The notes beneath the pieces are model-generated. The model ran no database searches and was not told the origin of the DNA. It saw only the letters and a program-made list of their open reading frames with translations. 64,000 nucleotides of DNA, taken from positions 28,489 through 92,488 of the forward strand of contig JAFGKT010000075.1 in the NCBI GenBank assembly GCA_016928435.1. Direction: 5' to 3'. Of this stretch, positions 38,844-48,301 are shown in pieces; the first letter of the stretch is position 1, and the number at the start of each line of letters is the position of its first letter. Source of the stretch: Sedimentisphaerales bacterium. Lineage in GTDB: Bacteria; Planctomycetota; Phycisphaerae; Sedimentisphaerales; SM23-30. The position numbers and the translations under genes were made by a program.

Positions 38844-40295
38844 TTAGATGTTGTATTCGGTCCAGCGGTTGTCGACGAGGTTTTTGATTTCTTTGGGCAT
38901 TTGGATTATTGGGGGCCAGGGGCGTTGGGGGCCTTCGCCGGGGATTTTTCTGGTTGCGTCGATACCCATTTTGCTGCCTGCGCAGAGGTGGGGTGCGGCG
39001 TGGTCTAGGGCGTCGACTGGGCCGTCAACTATTACGGTGTCGCGGCGAGGGTCAACGTTGGCGCCTAGGCGGAACATTACTTCGTCGATGTTTTGGACGT
39101 TGACATCGGCATCGAGGACGACGATGAATTTGCTGAACATTAGTTGGCCCATGCCCCAGAGGGCGTGCATGACTTTGCGGGCGTGGTAGGGGTATTGTTT
39201 GTCGATGGAGACGAAGCAGTAGTTGTGGAATACGCCGAACGCGGGCAGGTGGTAGTCGATGACTTCGGGGAGGAACATGCGCACGGCGGGCAGGAAGATG
39301 CGCTCGGTGGCGAGTCCCATGTAGTAGTCTTCCATGGGGGGTATGCCGACGATGGTGGCGGGGTAGATGGGGTTTTCTCGCATGGTGATGGCGGTTGCGG
39401 TGAAGCGGGGGTACATTTCGGGCATGGAGTAGTAGCCGGTGTGGTCGCCGAACGGGCCTTCGGAGACGAGGTCTTGGGGATCGACGTAGCCTTCGATGAT
39501 GATTTCGGCTTGGGCGGGAACTTGGAGGTCGCAGGTTAGGCAGTTGACGAGTTCTACGGGTTTTTTGCGTAGGAAGCCGGCGAATGCGATTTCGTCCATG
39601 TTGGGCGGGAGCGGAGCGCTGGCGGCGTAGCTGAGGGCGGGGTCACCGCCGAATGCTAGGGCGACGGGCATTTTTTCGTTGTGGGCAGCGTAACTGCGAA
39701 AGTGAGCAGCGCCGTCGTGATGGACTTGCCAATGGGCGGCGCAGTGTTGGGAGTCGAGCTGCTGCATGCGATACATGCCGACGTTGCGGGCGCAGGTGTC
39801 GCGGTGTTGGGTGTAAATGCCGGCAAATGTGATGTAGCGGCCGCCGTCGAGGGGCCAACATTTCAGGATGGGCAGCATGTTGAGGTCGACGTCGGAGCCT
39901 TGATATTGGATTTGTTGGCAGGGAGCGTTTTTGACGGTTTTGGGGGCAAAGGAAGCGAGTTGGGCGAGTTGGGGGAGTTTTTTGACTTTGCCCATGAAGG
40001 TGGCGGGCAGTTCGGGTTGGATGAGAGTTTCGAGGCGGGAAGCGATTTCGGAGAAGTCATTGACGCTTAGGGCTTGGCACATTCGGGCTTTGCTGCCTAG
40101 GGCGTTGATGAGCAGCGGTAGGGATGAGCCTTTGACGTTTTCAAAGAGGAGCGCGGGGCCTCCGTTGGGGGATTTCATGACGCGGGAGGCGATTTCGGTG
40201 ATTTCGAGTTCGGGATCGACGGGGGCGGAAATGCGGCGAAGATCGTTATTGGTTTCGAGTAGAGCGATGAATTCAGCGAGGTTTTTGTATGACAC
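38844..40295 (-). CDS. UbiD-family prenylated-FMN decarboxylase
   Basis: A 483-residue decarboxylase of the UbiD family, with the typical start LAEFIALLETNNDLRRISAPVD (in pieces: DLRRISAPVDPELEITEI), GPALLFENVKGSSLPLLIN, GRYITFAGIYTQH and the acidic motif EGPFGDHTGYYS that lies in the prFMN site. In organisms with the futalosine pathway a UbiD homologue decarboxylates the naphthoate precursor of menaquinone; the mqn genes elsewhere in the window make that plausible. The start is GTG 40295 with AGGA upstream. No ubiX (flavin prenyltransferase) was seen. Confidence 0.85.
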   Translation of the reverse strand: MSYKNLAEFIALLETNNDLRRISAPVDPELEITEIASRVMKSPNGGPALLFENVKGSSLPLLINALGSKARMCQALSVNDFSEIASRLETLIQPELPATFMGKVKKLPQLAQLASFAPKTVKNAPCQQIQYQGSDVDLNMLPILKCWPLDGGRYITFAGIYTQHRDTCARNVGMYRMQQLDSQHCAAHWQVHHDGAAHFRSYAAHNEKMPVALAFGGDPALSYAASAPLPPNMDEIAFAGFLRKKPVELVNCLTCDLQVPAQAEIIIEGYVDPQDLVSEGPFGDHTGYYSMPEMYPRFTATAITMRENPIYPATIVGIPPMEDYYMGLATERIFLPAVRMFLPEVIDYHLPAFGVFHNYCFVSIDKQYPYHARKVMHALWGMGQLMFSKFIVVLDADVNVQNIDEVMFRLGANVDPRRDTVIVDGPVDALDHAAPHLCAGSKMGIDATRKIPGEGPQRPWPPIIQMPKEIKNLVDNRWTEYNI

Positions 40296-40473
40296 AGATG
40301 GGTCCTATGTTTGAAAGGCTGAACCGCGACGACAAGGTCAGGTTTTTTTTACGCAGATTACGCCGATTTTCGCAGATTTTTAAAAATGGCCAAAGGCAGA
40401 ACGAAAGTATAAGTGGTTTGGTGTTGGGTACAATGCAAACAATAGGTCAGAAACCGTTTGGGTAACAATTTGA

Positions 40474-41913
40474 TTATTCTTGGGTGGTTTCGTTTGGGTG
40501 CTGAATTGGGGTTAGCTGGTCGCGCAATTGCATGAGCCAGGTTGGTGATACGGGTGGTTGGTCTTTAGGGGCAGCTTCGGTTGATTCGTTGGCGGTGATG
40601 GGAGGCAGATTGGTGGTGGGTTGGATGCTGACGACGATAGCGACCCATTGGTTGGGATTGACGGGAATTTCGGTGTCAGGGGTGGGCGCGGGGATGGTGG
40701 AAGCGATGGGCAGGCTTGTCGTTTGGCATGGTTCCTGCAATTGGCGTGTTAGCATTTCGTCGGGACACGGTGGAGTTGGGCATGGTTCGATATCGGCTAG
40801 GGGTTGGAGGCCGAGCATGGGCGGTTCGGCTTCGGCGACGGTGAGCGGGCCGATGACTGGGGCGGATTGCGGTTGGTTGGGTGCAGCTGGGCCGGCAGGA
40901 GCGGCGCCGGGGGCTGCGGGTATGCCGAGAGAAGGAGCAGTTTCAGCTTCGGCGGGCGCGGACGGGGCGGCACGGCGGTACTGTAATTGCTCGTTTGAAG
41001 CGGCAACCAGTTCGGTATCGGTCGCGGATTGGGCGGTGCTGTGTTGGGCGAGTAGTCGCGGGATATAGGGGCGTGGGTCGGTGGCGAGGGCGATTAGCTG
41101 GGATTCGGTGATGTTGGGTATGGAGACTTGATCTTGGGTTAGCGGGTCGGTGAGGCTCACGACGAGAGCATGTTCGTATTGATCGGGATTTTCGAGACGC
41201 TGATATAAGGAGCGAAGTTGGTCTGGCGAACACATAAAGGCGTAGGTGTAGGCATGTTCTTCGAGATCGGCATTAAGAACGGGGGTAATATAGTTTTCAG
41301 CGAGGAACATTTCGAGGATACGGGCGTCCGCGATGGGTTGATCGGTATCGAGCTTTAGGTTTAGGGTGATGTATTCGGGGGCGTCATCGGGCAGAGCTGA
41401 ATCCATTTGCAGACTGGTGCTTCTGGTTTGGGGCACGGCATTATCAGCGGCGGCGATTTCTATGCCTTCCAGGGATTCGGGCAGATTTTTGGGCGGTGCG
41501 ATGGCGACGATTGGTTCTTGATGATGGGTAGCATTGTTGGGTTGGAAGAGAACGCGATAAGCGATGGTGACGACGCCCGCGGTTAAGACGAGGATCGCGG
41601 CGGCGGCGGTGAATTTGCGCCAAGCGAGGTGACGTTTGCCGATTTGTTCGTTGAGTTCCTGGCTGGATTGGCCGATGAGGAAATCGCGTTCCAGGGTGTG
41701 CTGGATTGATTCGACGAGATCGACGGGGATAGGTTCGTGGGGGATTTGCTGAACGGATTGGGAGACTTGGCGGAGTTCTTCGAGCAGTTGACGCGCGGCG
41801 GGGTCTGTGGCGAGACGATCCTCGAGCTTTTGCGTTTGGGCGGGGGTTAATTCGCCGTCCAGGTACGCGTTGAGCAGCAGGGCCAGGTCTTGTTGTTGGT
41901 TGTCAGATGCCAT
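40474..41913 (-). CDS. Probable anti-sigma factor, single-pass membrane protein with a Pro/Ala-rich domain
   Basis: A 479-residue protein. The N-terminal ~95 residues (LLNAYLDGELTPAQTQKLED) have the zf-HC2-like helical pattern of anti-sigma factors, but the usual HxxxCxxC zinc ligands are absent. One membrane helix lies at about 103-122 (FTAAAAILVLTAGVVTIAYR). Outside, a region with alternating strands (170-270) is followed by a Pro/Ala-rich, low-complexity stretch (about 330-440). The ECF sigma gene just upstream on the same strand is its likely partner. The function is inferred from position and layout. Confidence 0.7.
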   Translation of the reverse strand: MASDNQQQDLALLLNAYLDGELTPAQTQKLEDRLATDPAARQLLEELRQVSQSVQQIPHEPIPVDLVESIQHTLERDFLIGQSSQELNEQIGKRHLAWRKFTAAAAILVLTAGVVTIAYRVLFQPNNATHHQEPIVAIAPPKNLPESLEGIEIAAADNAVPQTRSTSLQMDSALPDDAPEYITLNLKLDTDQPIADARILEMFLAENYITPVLNADLEEHAYTYAFMCSPDQLRSLYQRLENPDQYEHALVVSLTDPLTQDQVSIPNITESQLIALATDPRPYIPRLLAQHSTAQSATDTELVAASNEQLQYRRAAPSAPAEAETAPSLGIPAAPGAAPAGPAAPNQPQSAPVIGPLTVAEAEPPMLGLQPLADIEPCPTPPCPDEMLTRQLQEPCQTTSLPIASTIPAPTPDTEIPVNPNQWVAIVVSIQPTTNLPPITANESTEAAPKDQPPVSPTWLMQLRDQLTPIQHPNETTQE

Positions 41914-41952
41914 TTTGATATTCAGCGGCGGGCACGACCCGCGGTAGCACAG

Positions 41953-41995
41953 GGTTCTAACCCCCAGAATGAACCTGAGGGCTAACGTTGGGTAC
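41953..41995 (+). repeat. Hairpin element, family 1, between sigma and anti-sigma genes
   Basis: GGTTCTAACCCCCAGAATGA then ACCTGAGGGCTAACGTTGGG. Arms CCCcCAG and CTGaGGG differ from the CCGAAC type in both halves. It lies inside a sigma/anti-sigma operon, antisense to it. Confidence 0.75.
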
Positions 41996-42004
41996 AGGTT
42001 TATT

Positions 42005-42631
42005 TTAGGTTTTGGTCGATGGGTGCTGCGGAGCTTGTTGGATTAATTGGTTACGTAATGTCATACGGGCTCTGGATAGTCGGCTTTTTACGGTGCCGAC
42101 AGGTACTTCGAGAACTTGGGCGATAAGGGCGTAGTCCATTTGTTCGATGTCGCGAAGTACGACGACGGCTCGGGCGTCGGGCTCTAGTTGATCCAGGGCG
42201 TTGATGGTTCGTTGATACTGCTCGTTGAGTTGGGCCTGGTGAGCTGGTGACGGGCTGTTTGGGTCGGCTAGACGGGCTAGCTCGGCGGCCTGTCCTTGGG
42301 CCAGGTCGGGCTCAACATTGAGCGAGTGCATATGCAATTTTTCCTTACGGCGGCGATGGTTGATACTCAGGTTGATGCCTATGCGAAAGAGCCAGGTGTA
42401 AAAACTGGACTGGCTGCGAAACTTTTTTATGGCCTGCAGGGCGCGGACGAAGGCGTCTTGGGTTAGCTCGAGGGCGTCATCATGATGGCCTACAACGCGG
42501 TAAATAGCGTTAAACAAACGACTTTGGTACCTTTGAATGAGCTGGCCGAACGCTGTCATATTGCCGGCGCGACTTAGGCTTACAAGCTGCTGGTCGGTCT
42601 GGGCGGCGATTTCGGCTGTAGTCTCTTTCAT
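42005..42631 (-). CDS. ECF-type RNA polymerase sigma factor
   Basis: A 208-residue sigma factor with region 2 in FGQLIQRYQSRLFNAIYRVV, DDALELTQDAFVRALQAI and FYTWLFRIGINLSINHRRR, and region 4 in LEPDARAVVVLRDIEQMDYA followed by the helix-turn-helix LEVPVGTVKSRLSRAR. It resembles the RpoE-like branch. The downstream gene on the same strand, 91 bases away, is a membrane protein that is probably its anti-sigma factor. Confidence 0.92.
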   Translation of the reverse strand: MKETTAEIAAQTDQQLVSLSRAGNMTAFGQLIQRYQSRLFNAIYRVVGHHDDALELTQDAFVRALQAIKKFRSQSSFYTWLFRIGINLSINHRRRKEKLHMHSLNVEPDLAQGQAAELARLADPNSPSPAHQAQLNEQYQRTINALDQLEPDARAVVVLRDIEQMDYALIAQVLEVPVGTVKSRLSRARMTLRNQLIQQAPQHPSTKT

Positions 42632-42747
42632 TGGTTTTGACCGGTGAGGGACGAAAAAGTTCCGAAAAATTAGGAAATTATGAGATTGTTAGTAACTCAA
42701 ACGGATCAATTTTCGCGTGGAATCGCCTTCGGCGAGGCTTATTCTTT

Positions 42748-42780
42748 GCTGGATTCCCGCCTACGCGGGAATGACACATT
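42748..42780. repeat. REP-like palindrome
   Basis: TGGATTCCCGCCTACGCGGG followed by AATGACAC, with stem CCCGC/GCGGG and flanks TTCCCGC/GCGGGAA. The same sequence type is found as a dispersed element in many unrelated bacteria. Confidence 0.7.
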
Positions 42781-43167
42781 CTATTTTAGCCAGATTGTTA
42801 GTAAATATAGTTTAGTTGGGTTATTTTGGCGGTTTTCGGACGTTAAGTCAATGTTAAATTGAGAGTTGGAGTGGTGGGGTGACCCGCAGATTTCGCTGAT
42901 TGACACAGATTTTTGAATCTGCCAGGGGCAAGTATTGGGCATCGGAGGATTTGTTGGGGGCACAAGGTGAGTGATTGGTCAGGGATTTTTGGACAGGATG
43001 ACAGGATGGGCTGGATTTGAATCTGCCAAGGGCGTAAAGGCAGCGATTGGATGGTAAGGAAAGTGAATTTAATTGGATACTACAAGGAGGTCGTTTTAGA
43101 TGATTGACAGGGCTTTGTCTTATCAGAGGCTGGTCGGTTGCGGTGATGGGATTAGGTGGGGAAAGTT
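42781..43167. other. Gap with decayed short repeats
   Basis: This stretch before purB holds two related pieces, CAGATTTTTGAATCTGCCAG (near 42906) and GATTTGAATCTGCCAAGGG (near 43014), plus GGACAGGATGACAGGATGGG. No gene is recognised. Confidence 0.5.
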
Positions 43168-43210
43168 GGGTTCGAACCCGCCGAACTAAAGTTCGGGGGC
43201 TAACGTTGCG
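43168..43210 (+). repeat. Hairpin element, family 1
   Basis: GGGTTCGAACCCGCCGAAC then TAAA and GTTCGGGGGCTAACGTTG. Stem of 9 positions with one mismatch, about 50 bases before purB. Confidence 0.85.
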
Positions 43211-43257
43211 GTTGTTGGCTGGTTGACGGTTGTGGGTTTGGGCGGTATGCTGGGGAC

Positions 43258-44691
43258 ATGAAAACTGCAAATATATATGAAAATCCGTTGGTTAGTCGTT
43301 ACGCTTCCGGGGAGATGCTGCGGGTGTGGTCGCCGAGCTTTAAGTTTGGTATGTGGCGGCGGCTTTGGTTGGCATTGGCGGAGGCTGAGGCGGAGTTGGG
43401 GTTGCCTATTAGCAAGGGGCAGTTGGGGCAGATGCGAGCGCACTTGGACGATATTGATTTTGGCAAGGCGGCCAAGTACGAGAAAAAGTTTAGGCATGAC
43501 GTGATGGCGCATGTGCATACGTTTGGTGATGCGGCGCCGTTGGCTCGGGGGATCATTCATTTGGGAGCGACGAGCGCGTTTGTGGGTGACAATACGGATT
43601 TGATTCAGATGCGGGCTGGGTTGGAGCTGGTGCGGGCACGGCTGTATAAGGTTATAGATTTGCTGGCGAAGTTCGCGAAGAAGAATCGAAAGTTGGCGAC
43701 GTTGGGCTATACGCATTTTCAGCCGGCCCAGTTGACGACGGTGGGTAAACGGGCGACGCTTTGGTGCTATGATTTTGTGACGGACATCGAGGAAGTGCAG
43801 CACCGGTTGGAGACGATTGTTTTTCGCAGTGTGAAAGGAACGACGGGCACGCAGGCATCGTTTTTGAAGCTGTTCGAGGGGGACCATAAGAAGGTGGTAC
43901 GGCTGGAGAAGATGGTGGCGAAGAAGATGGGGTTTGATGATGTTTCGCCGGTGAGTGGACAGACGTATAATCGCAAGATTGACGCGAATGTGGCAGCGAC
44001 GTTGGGCGGGGTGGCGCAGTCGGCGCATAAGCTGTGTAACGATGTGCGGCTGTTGGCAAATTTGAAGCAAATGGAAGAGCCGTTCGGGAAAGATCAGATC
44101 GGCTCTTCAGCGATGGCGTATAAGCGGAACCCGATGCGTTGCGAACGGGTGACGAGTTTGGCGCGGTTTGTTATGAGCTTGGTATCGTCGCCTGCTATGA
44201 CGGCGGCGGAACAGTGGTTCGAGCGGACGCTGGATGACTCAGCGAACAAACGGTTGGCGGTGGCGGAAGCGTTCTTGGCGGTGGACGCGATATTGGTGAT
44301 TTTGGCGAACGTTGTTGATGGGCTTGTTGTTTATCCGAAGGTGATCGAGGCAGCGGTGGACGCGGAATTGCCTTTCATGGCAACGGAAGATATTATGATG
44401 GCGGGAGTGCAAGCAGGCGGGGACCGGCAGGAATTGCATGAAGTGATTCGCAAGCACAGTCACGCGGCAGCGGCGGAAGTGAAGCTGCATGGAAGGAAGA
44501 ATGATCTAATCGCCCGGCTACAGGCGGATAATGCTTTCGCGAAAGTAGATTTGAAGGGCGTGCTGGACGCCAAGCGTTACATCGGGCGGGCGCCGGAGCA
44601 GGTGGATGACTTTCTGCGGGAAGTAGTTGGGCCCTTGCGACGTAAGTACCGGAAGTTTGCGAAGGTGGTGGATGTGGAGCTGCGGGTTTGA
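43258..44691 (+). CDS. purB: Adenylosuccinate lyase
   Basis: Catalyses two fumarate-releasing steps of purine synthesis. The 477-residue protein belongs to the larger, eukaryote-like branch: it starts [18 protein letters not shown] and has [14 protein letters not shown] (catalytic His), [18 protein letters not shown] and the signature loop [15 protein letters not shown] with the catalytic serine. The C-terminal domain ends VVDVELRV. No other purine gene is adjacent. Confidence 0.93.
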   Translation: MKTANIYENPLVSRYASGEMLRVWSPSFKFGMWRRLWLALAEAEAELGLPISKGQLGQMRAHLDDIDFGKAAKYEKKFRHDVMAHVHTFGDAAPLARGIIHLGATSAFVGDNTDLIQMRAGLELVRARLYKVIDLLAKFAKKNRKLATLGYTHFQPAQLTTVGKRATLWCYDFVTDIEEVQHRLETIVFRSVKGTTGTQASFLKLFEGDHKKVVRLEKMVAKKMGFDDVSPVSGQTYNRKIDANVAATLGGVAQSAHKLCNDVRLLANLKQMEEPFGKDQIGSSAMAYKRNPMRCERVTSLARFVMSLVSSPAMTAAEQWFERTLDDSANKRLAVAEAFLAVDAILVILANVVDGLVVYPKVIEAAVDAELPFMATEDIMMAGVQAGGDRQELHEVIRKHSHAAAAEVKLHGRKNDLIARLQADNAFAKVDLKGVLDAKRYIGRAPEQVDDFLREVVGPLRRKYRKFAKVVDVELRV

Positions 44692-44709
44692 CGGCAGATA
44701 AATTGCCGC

Positions 44710-44730
44710 GTGTGCCAACAAGTTGCACAC
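44710..44730 (+). repeat. Short palindrome, family 3, copy C
   Basis: GTGTGCCAACAAGTTGCACAC, followed by CCCTACATAG. One base off perfect symmetry. Confidence 0.8.
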
Positions 44731-44782
44731 CCTACATAGCTGATTGGGAAAGACGTGAAGTTGTGATGATGGAGGTGCCGCG

Positions 44783-45676
44783 ATGTTGAAGTTTCGTTGT
44801 GAGCATTGTGAGAAGAAGATTTCGGTGCCTGACGAGTATGCAGGCAAGCGGGTTCGGTGTCCGGGCTGTGAGGAGGCGGTGAGTGTGCCGGAGGAGTCGA
44901 TGGATGGGGGGATGATGGATGAGCTTTTGAGTTTGCCTGAGGTAAAGGCAGGTGTGTCAGAGGTCGAGGTGCCAAGCGCGGCGCCATTGGTGAACAGGCC
45001 GGCGGAGGAAGAAAAACCCGATGTGAGTTTTTTGGGTGTATTCGCGTATCCGTTTAAGGGGGCGGGTAAGTATATAATACTGGCGTGTCTTCTAATTGTG
45101 ATTGTTCGTGATACGCTTATCGGAATTCCTATGATAGGTCGTGCGGCAATGGCAATTGGTTTGTTGTTTTCGGCGTATGTTTCGGCTTTGCTGCTTTCGA
45201 TAATTTCCAGTTCGGCCAACGGGGACAGTGAAATGCCGGACTGGCCTAACCTTTCATCTTGGTGGGATGATGTGATAGTGCCGGTTGTTTCGGCTTATGC
45301 GCTGGTGGTGATTTGGTTTTTGCCTGCGATAGTTTATAAGTATGCGGCGAACGATTTTTCTGCGGAGATTTATTGGGCACTGATTGGTTTAGGGTGCCTG
45401 GTTTCGCCGATGGTTTTGCTGGTTGCGGTTCTGTTTGGTTCGTTGCAGGCGATAAATCCGGTTTTGATAATGGGTTCGATATTTAAGATATTGCCCTCTT
45501 ATTTGGGGGCGGTGGCACTTTTGCTTTTGGTGGTGGGTGCGGAAGTGTTGCTCAGTTATGTGAATTTTTCATTTCGGTATTTGGAAGTGCTTTTGGGGAT
45601 ATATTTTTCGATTGTTGTGATGCGGATTCTGGGTTTGATTTATTATAAGAATGAGCATAAACTGGGTTGGTTTTAG
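44783..45676 (+). CDS. Zinc-ribbon plus multi-pass membrane protein of unknown function
   Basis: A 297-residue protein. The N-terminus is a zinc ribbon, Cys6/Cys9 (FRCEHCEKK) and Cys26/Cys29 (VRCPGCEEA), a type common in planctomycetes. An acidic linker runs to about residue 80. After it come about five hydrophobic helices (near 90-110, 118-138, 165-187, 195-220 and 230-290). GGAGG stands 9 bases upstream of the ATG. Substrate or role is unknown; DUF4013-type membrane domains are a possible match. Confidence 0.6.
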   Translation: MLKFRCEHCEKKISVPDEYAGKRVRCPGCEEAVSVPEESMDGGMMDELLSLPEVKAGVSEVEVPSAAPLVNRPAEEEKPDVSFLGVFAYPFKGAGKYIILACLLIVIVRDTLIGIPMIGRAAMAIGLLFSAYVSALLLSIISSSANGDSEMPDWPNLSSWWDDVIVPVVSAYALVVIWFLPAIVYKYAANDFSAEIYWALIGLGCLVSPMVLLVAVLFGSLQAINPVLIMGSIFKILPSYLGAVALLLLVVGAEVLLSYVNFSFRYLEVLLGIYFSIVVMRILGLIYYKNEHKLGWF

Positions 45677-45684
45677 CCAGTTGC

Positions 45685-45705
45685 GTGTGCAAATGAGTTG
45701 CACAC
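45685..45705 (+). repeat. Short palindrome, family 3, copy D
   Basis: GTGTGCAAATGAGTTGCACAC, followed by CCCTACGG. It lies 16 bases before a family-1 hairpin. Confidence 0.8.
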
Positions 45706-45720
45706 CCTACGGTATAATGA

Positions 45721-45760
45721 GTTCGAACCCCCAGGATGAACCTGGGGGCTAACGTTGGGT
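45721..45760 (+). repeat. Hairpin element, family 1, CAGG/CCTG arm type
   Basis: GTTCGAACCCCCAGGATGAA then CCTGGGGGCTAACGTTGGG. The arms CCCCCAGG and CCTGGGGG pair perfectly although both differ from the GAAC/GTTC type. Confidence 0.85.
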
Positions 45761-45801
45761 ACAGGCTTGCACATTGTGCTTGTTTAAGTTAGGAATTTTT
45801 G

Positions 45802-46479
45802 ATGCAGGATTATAAGGGTGAGTTTATTGAGTTTTTGGTTGGTGCTGGGGTTTTGACGTTTGGGGATTTTGTGACGAAGAGCGGGCGGAAGACGCCTTAC
45901 TTTGTTAATACGGGGAATTATCGGCTGGGGAGCCAATTGGGGCAGTTGGGGCGTTTTTATGCGCGGGCGCTGCGGGAGGGTTGGGGTGATGGTTTTGATA
46001 ATTTGTATGGGCCGGCGTATAAGGGGATACCGTTGGCGGTGGCGGCGGCGATTGGGCTGAACGAATTGTACGGGCAGGATGTGTCGGTGACGTTTAACCG
46101 TAAAGAGGCGAAGGACCATGGGGAGGGCGGGTCGCTGATCGGACATAAGTATGACGGCAGTGAGAAGGTGGTGATTATTGAGGATGTGATGACGGCGGGG
46201 ACGAGTGTGCGGGAGTCGATGGGGTTGCTGGCGGAGCAAGGTGGGCCAAGCGTGGAAGGTGTGATTGTGTCGGTGGACCGGATGGAACGCGGGACGGGCG
46301 AACTGTCAGCGGTGCAAGAGGTGGGGAAAGATTTCGGGTTTAAGGTGGAGGCGATTGTGAATGTGCGGGAGATTATTGCGTATCTGCATAATCGCCAGGT
46401 GAAGGGGAAGGTGTATATTGATGACGTGGGCAAGGCGAAGATGGAGGCTTATCTATCAGATTACGGAGCGGAGTATTGA
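45802..46479 (+). CDS. pyrE: Orotate phosphoribosyltransferase
   Basis: Joins orotate to PRPP to make orotidine monophosphate in pyrimidine synthesis. The 225-residue protein has the PRPP-binding motif KVVIIEDVMTAGTSVRE, the flexible-loop region FNRKEAKDHGEGG and the N-terminal FGDFVTKSGRKTPYFVNTG. The ATG at 45802 follows AGGA by 8 bases; an in-frame TTG lies just before it. It is followed after 35 bases by a DUF1569 gene. Confidence 0.93.
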   Translation: MQDYKGEFIEFLVGAGVLTFGDFVTKSGRKTPYFVNTGNYRLGSQLGQLGRFYARALREGWGDGFDNLYGPAYKGIPLAVAAAIGLNELYGQDVSVTFNRKEAKDHGEGGSLIGHKYDGSEKVVIIEDVMTAGTSVRESMGLLAEQGGPSVEGVIVSVDRMERGTGELSAVQEVGKDFGFKVEAIVNVREIIAYLHNRQVKGKVYIDDVGKAKMEAYLSDYGAEY

Positions 46480-46514
46480 TACGATGGACGTGACGCTTTC
46501 TTGAGGTAATTCGA

Positions 46515-46967
46515 ATGGCTAAGCGACAGTTGACGTTTGGGAATTTGGATGAGGTGGTGGCGGAGATTGATCGGCTGCATAGGGATGGGTATGAGCAGGT
46601 GGGCAAGTGGGACTTGGCGCAGATCTGCTGGCATTTGAGTTTTTTTGTGCGCGGGGCGGTGGAAGGATTTGAGCTGAAGGCGCCGTGGATTATTCGGGCG
46701 GTGTTGGGGCGGCGGATGCTGAAGAAGATATTGGCGGGTGAGGCGATTAAGGAAGGGGTGAAGATACCGGATATTATGCGGCCTGGGGAAGGGCTGGACG
46801 AGGCGGAGGAGATTGCGAAATTCAAGGAATTGATCGAACGGTTTAAAAAAGCGGAGAAGTTGTATCCATCGGGCTTCTTTGGAAAGTTGACGCGGGAGCA
46901 GTGGGAGAAGCTGACGCTATATCATTGTGCGCATCATTTGGGGTTTCTGACGGCGAAACAAGATTAA
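46515..46967 (+). CDS. DUF1569 (DinB-like) domain protein
   Basis: A 150-residue protein with the DUF1569 features: an early W-DLAQICWHLSFF segment with histidine and a late LTREQWEKLTLYHCAHHLGF with a histidine pair. These resemble the metal site of four-helix-bundle DinB/YfiT proteins. Thiol-transfer or other metal chemistry has been seen in the superfamily; the role here is unknown. GAGG lies upstream of the ATG, 35 bases after pyrE. Confidence 0.75.
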   Translation: MAKRQLTFGNLDEVVAEIDRLHRDGYEQVGKWDLAQICWHLSFFVRGAVEGFELKAPWIIRAVLGRRMLKKILAGEAIKEGVKIPDIMRPGEGLDEAEEIAKFKELIERFKKAEKLYPSGFFGKLTREQWEKLTLYHCAHHLGFLTAKQD

Positions 46968-47078
46968 GGTTAACCACGAAGGGCACGAAGATCACGAAGA
47001 GATAGAAGATTAGTGGCCGGGGGCGGGCGGGGGACAAATAGGGACAGGCAGTTGGATGAGATAAGTAATTGCGTCGAT

Positions 47079-47117
47079 TTCGGACCCCCAGAATGAACCT
47101 GGGGGCTAACGTTGGTT
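47079..47117 (+). repeat. Hairpin element, family 1, CAG arm type
   Basis: TTCGGACCCCCAGAATGAA then CCTGGGGGCTAACGTTGG. Arms CCCCCA and TGGGGG pair. Confidence 0.8.
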
Positions 47118-47175
47118 GGTGTGGGCGAGGGGGAAGATGTAGACGAATTGAGGTTATAAGCAAACGACCGCTTTA

Positions 47176-47616
47176 TCAGGGTACACATCCCTGGCAGGGG
47201 TCAGAGGCTGATTCTTGGGTCTGTTGTTGTGCTTCCTGTTGGCGTCTTATTTCGCAGCATGTTAGAGGGCGCGGGGGGAGTTCGTCGAGCAAGGGTTTGA
47301 TTGATGGTGGTGGGCCGGGCTCTTGGTCTTCGTAACAGCGTGAGACGGCCCACATGGTGCTGGTCCATTGTTCTTGGGAGATGAACTTGCGGTGGTGCTG
47401 GTCGAGCTGCTGGACAAGGGTGGGCAGGGCATTTAATTTGCGTTCGAGGACGGCCTCGCTTTGGCCCTCCTGGAGCTGGTAGACGTCAGCGGCCATCTCT
47501 AACAGTGCAATACTGTTTTGATGAGATATGGTCCTGAATGAATTTAGGCTGGCTAGGACAAAGCCGATGATGCAGCCTACAAGGATGAGGGATAGTATTT
47601 TTAGTGCTTTTTTCAT
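47176..47616 (-). CDS. Small membrane-anchored protein of unknown function
   Basis: A 146-residue protein with an N-terminal membrane helix or signal (MKKALKILSLILVGCIIGFV). A following soluble part is helical, and the end is rich in Gln, Pro and Cys (RPLTCCEIRRQQEAQQQTQ, then DPCQGCVP). No family is recognised. It follows the lipoprotein gene by 14 bases on the same strand, suggesting a two-gene unit. Confidence 0.55.
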   Translation of the reverse strand: MKKALKILSLILVGCIIGFVLASLNSFRTISHQNSIALLEMAADVYQLQEGQSEAVLERKLNALPTLVQQLDQHHRKFISQEQWTSTMWAVSRCYEDQEPGPPPSIKPLLDELPPRPLTCCEIRRQQEAQQQTQESASDPCQGCVP

Positions 47617-47630
47617 TTGGTACTCAGTAT

Positions 47631-48038
47631 TTACTCGGCAGGAGCGAAGTATAGGCCGAAGGTTGCGTCGGTGAGGTCGATGTCGTTATTGAATGCTGTG
47701 TCGAGAGCTTGGGTTCCCATTGCACGCTGGAACGAGTGGTAGTCGCCGATGGGCAAGCTTCTTGTGTATACTGCGATGTTTGTGTGTTCTTCTATGTAAT
47801 ATGCAGTGCCACTTGAGGGGGCGCGGAAGTGAATTTCTAAAGCGCGGCTTATAAACTCGGCGTTTTCGGGCAGTTCGCTTTCAACGGGAGCAATATCATG
47901 GATGGTGCGCGATGGGGTACCGGCTTGGGTGCATTCAGCAGTGGTGACTGATCTGGTGCATGGGGTCGCGATTATACAGCCGGTGATCGCGGTAAAAGCA
48001 GATAGGGTGATAATGATTAGGGTGATTGTTTTGTGCAT
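47631..48038 (-). CDS. Small predicted lipoprotein
   Basis: A 135-residue protein starting MHKTITLIIITLSAFTAITG with a lipobox (AITGC) for lipid modification and export. The mature part has EIHFRAPSSGTAYYIEEHTN and ends DATFGLYFAPAE; nothing known is matched. ATG 48038 is chosen because GAGG stands 5 bases before it and it places the signal peptide at the N-terminus, 17 codons inside the longest open frame. Confidence 0.65.
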   Translation of the reverse strand: MHKTITLIIITLSAFTAITGCIIATPCTRSVTTAECTQAGTPSRTIHDIAPVESELPENAEFISRALEIHFRAPSSGTAYYIEEHTNIAVYTRSLPIGDYHSFQRAMGTQALDTAFNNDIDLTDATFGLYFAPAE

Positions 48039-48301
48039 CACGTCCTCGCTTTCGTAAATGAGTCGTCCAATATTTCCCAATATATTCAAGAGGATAGTGG
48101 ATTTCGGGCCGTCTGCAAGTTTTTTTCAGAATTGGAGATAAGGCTGGCTGGATAATCAACAGGCAGCAAGGTTTGTGTGCTGTTTTATTTCTGCTTACAA
48201 CGCATGCTGCAATATGTTTTATAACAACCGTTTATGGTTTTTGAGTGAAATATATTCAAAAAATCTTTGCTTTCAGGGTAATTGTGTCGAATAATATAAA
48301 T

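Noticed and set aside
42748..42780. REP-like palindrome as part of a CRISPR array
   Set aside because: Only one unit is present here with no regular spacers and no cas genes in the window.
43168..43210. GGGTTCGAACCC looks like a tRNA T arm
   Set aside because: No acceptor, D or anticodon arm surrounds it in any copy; it is the left flank of the hairpin family.
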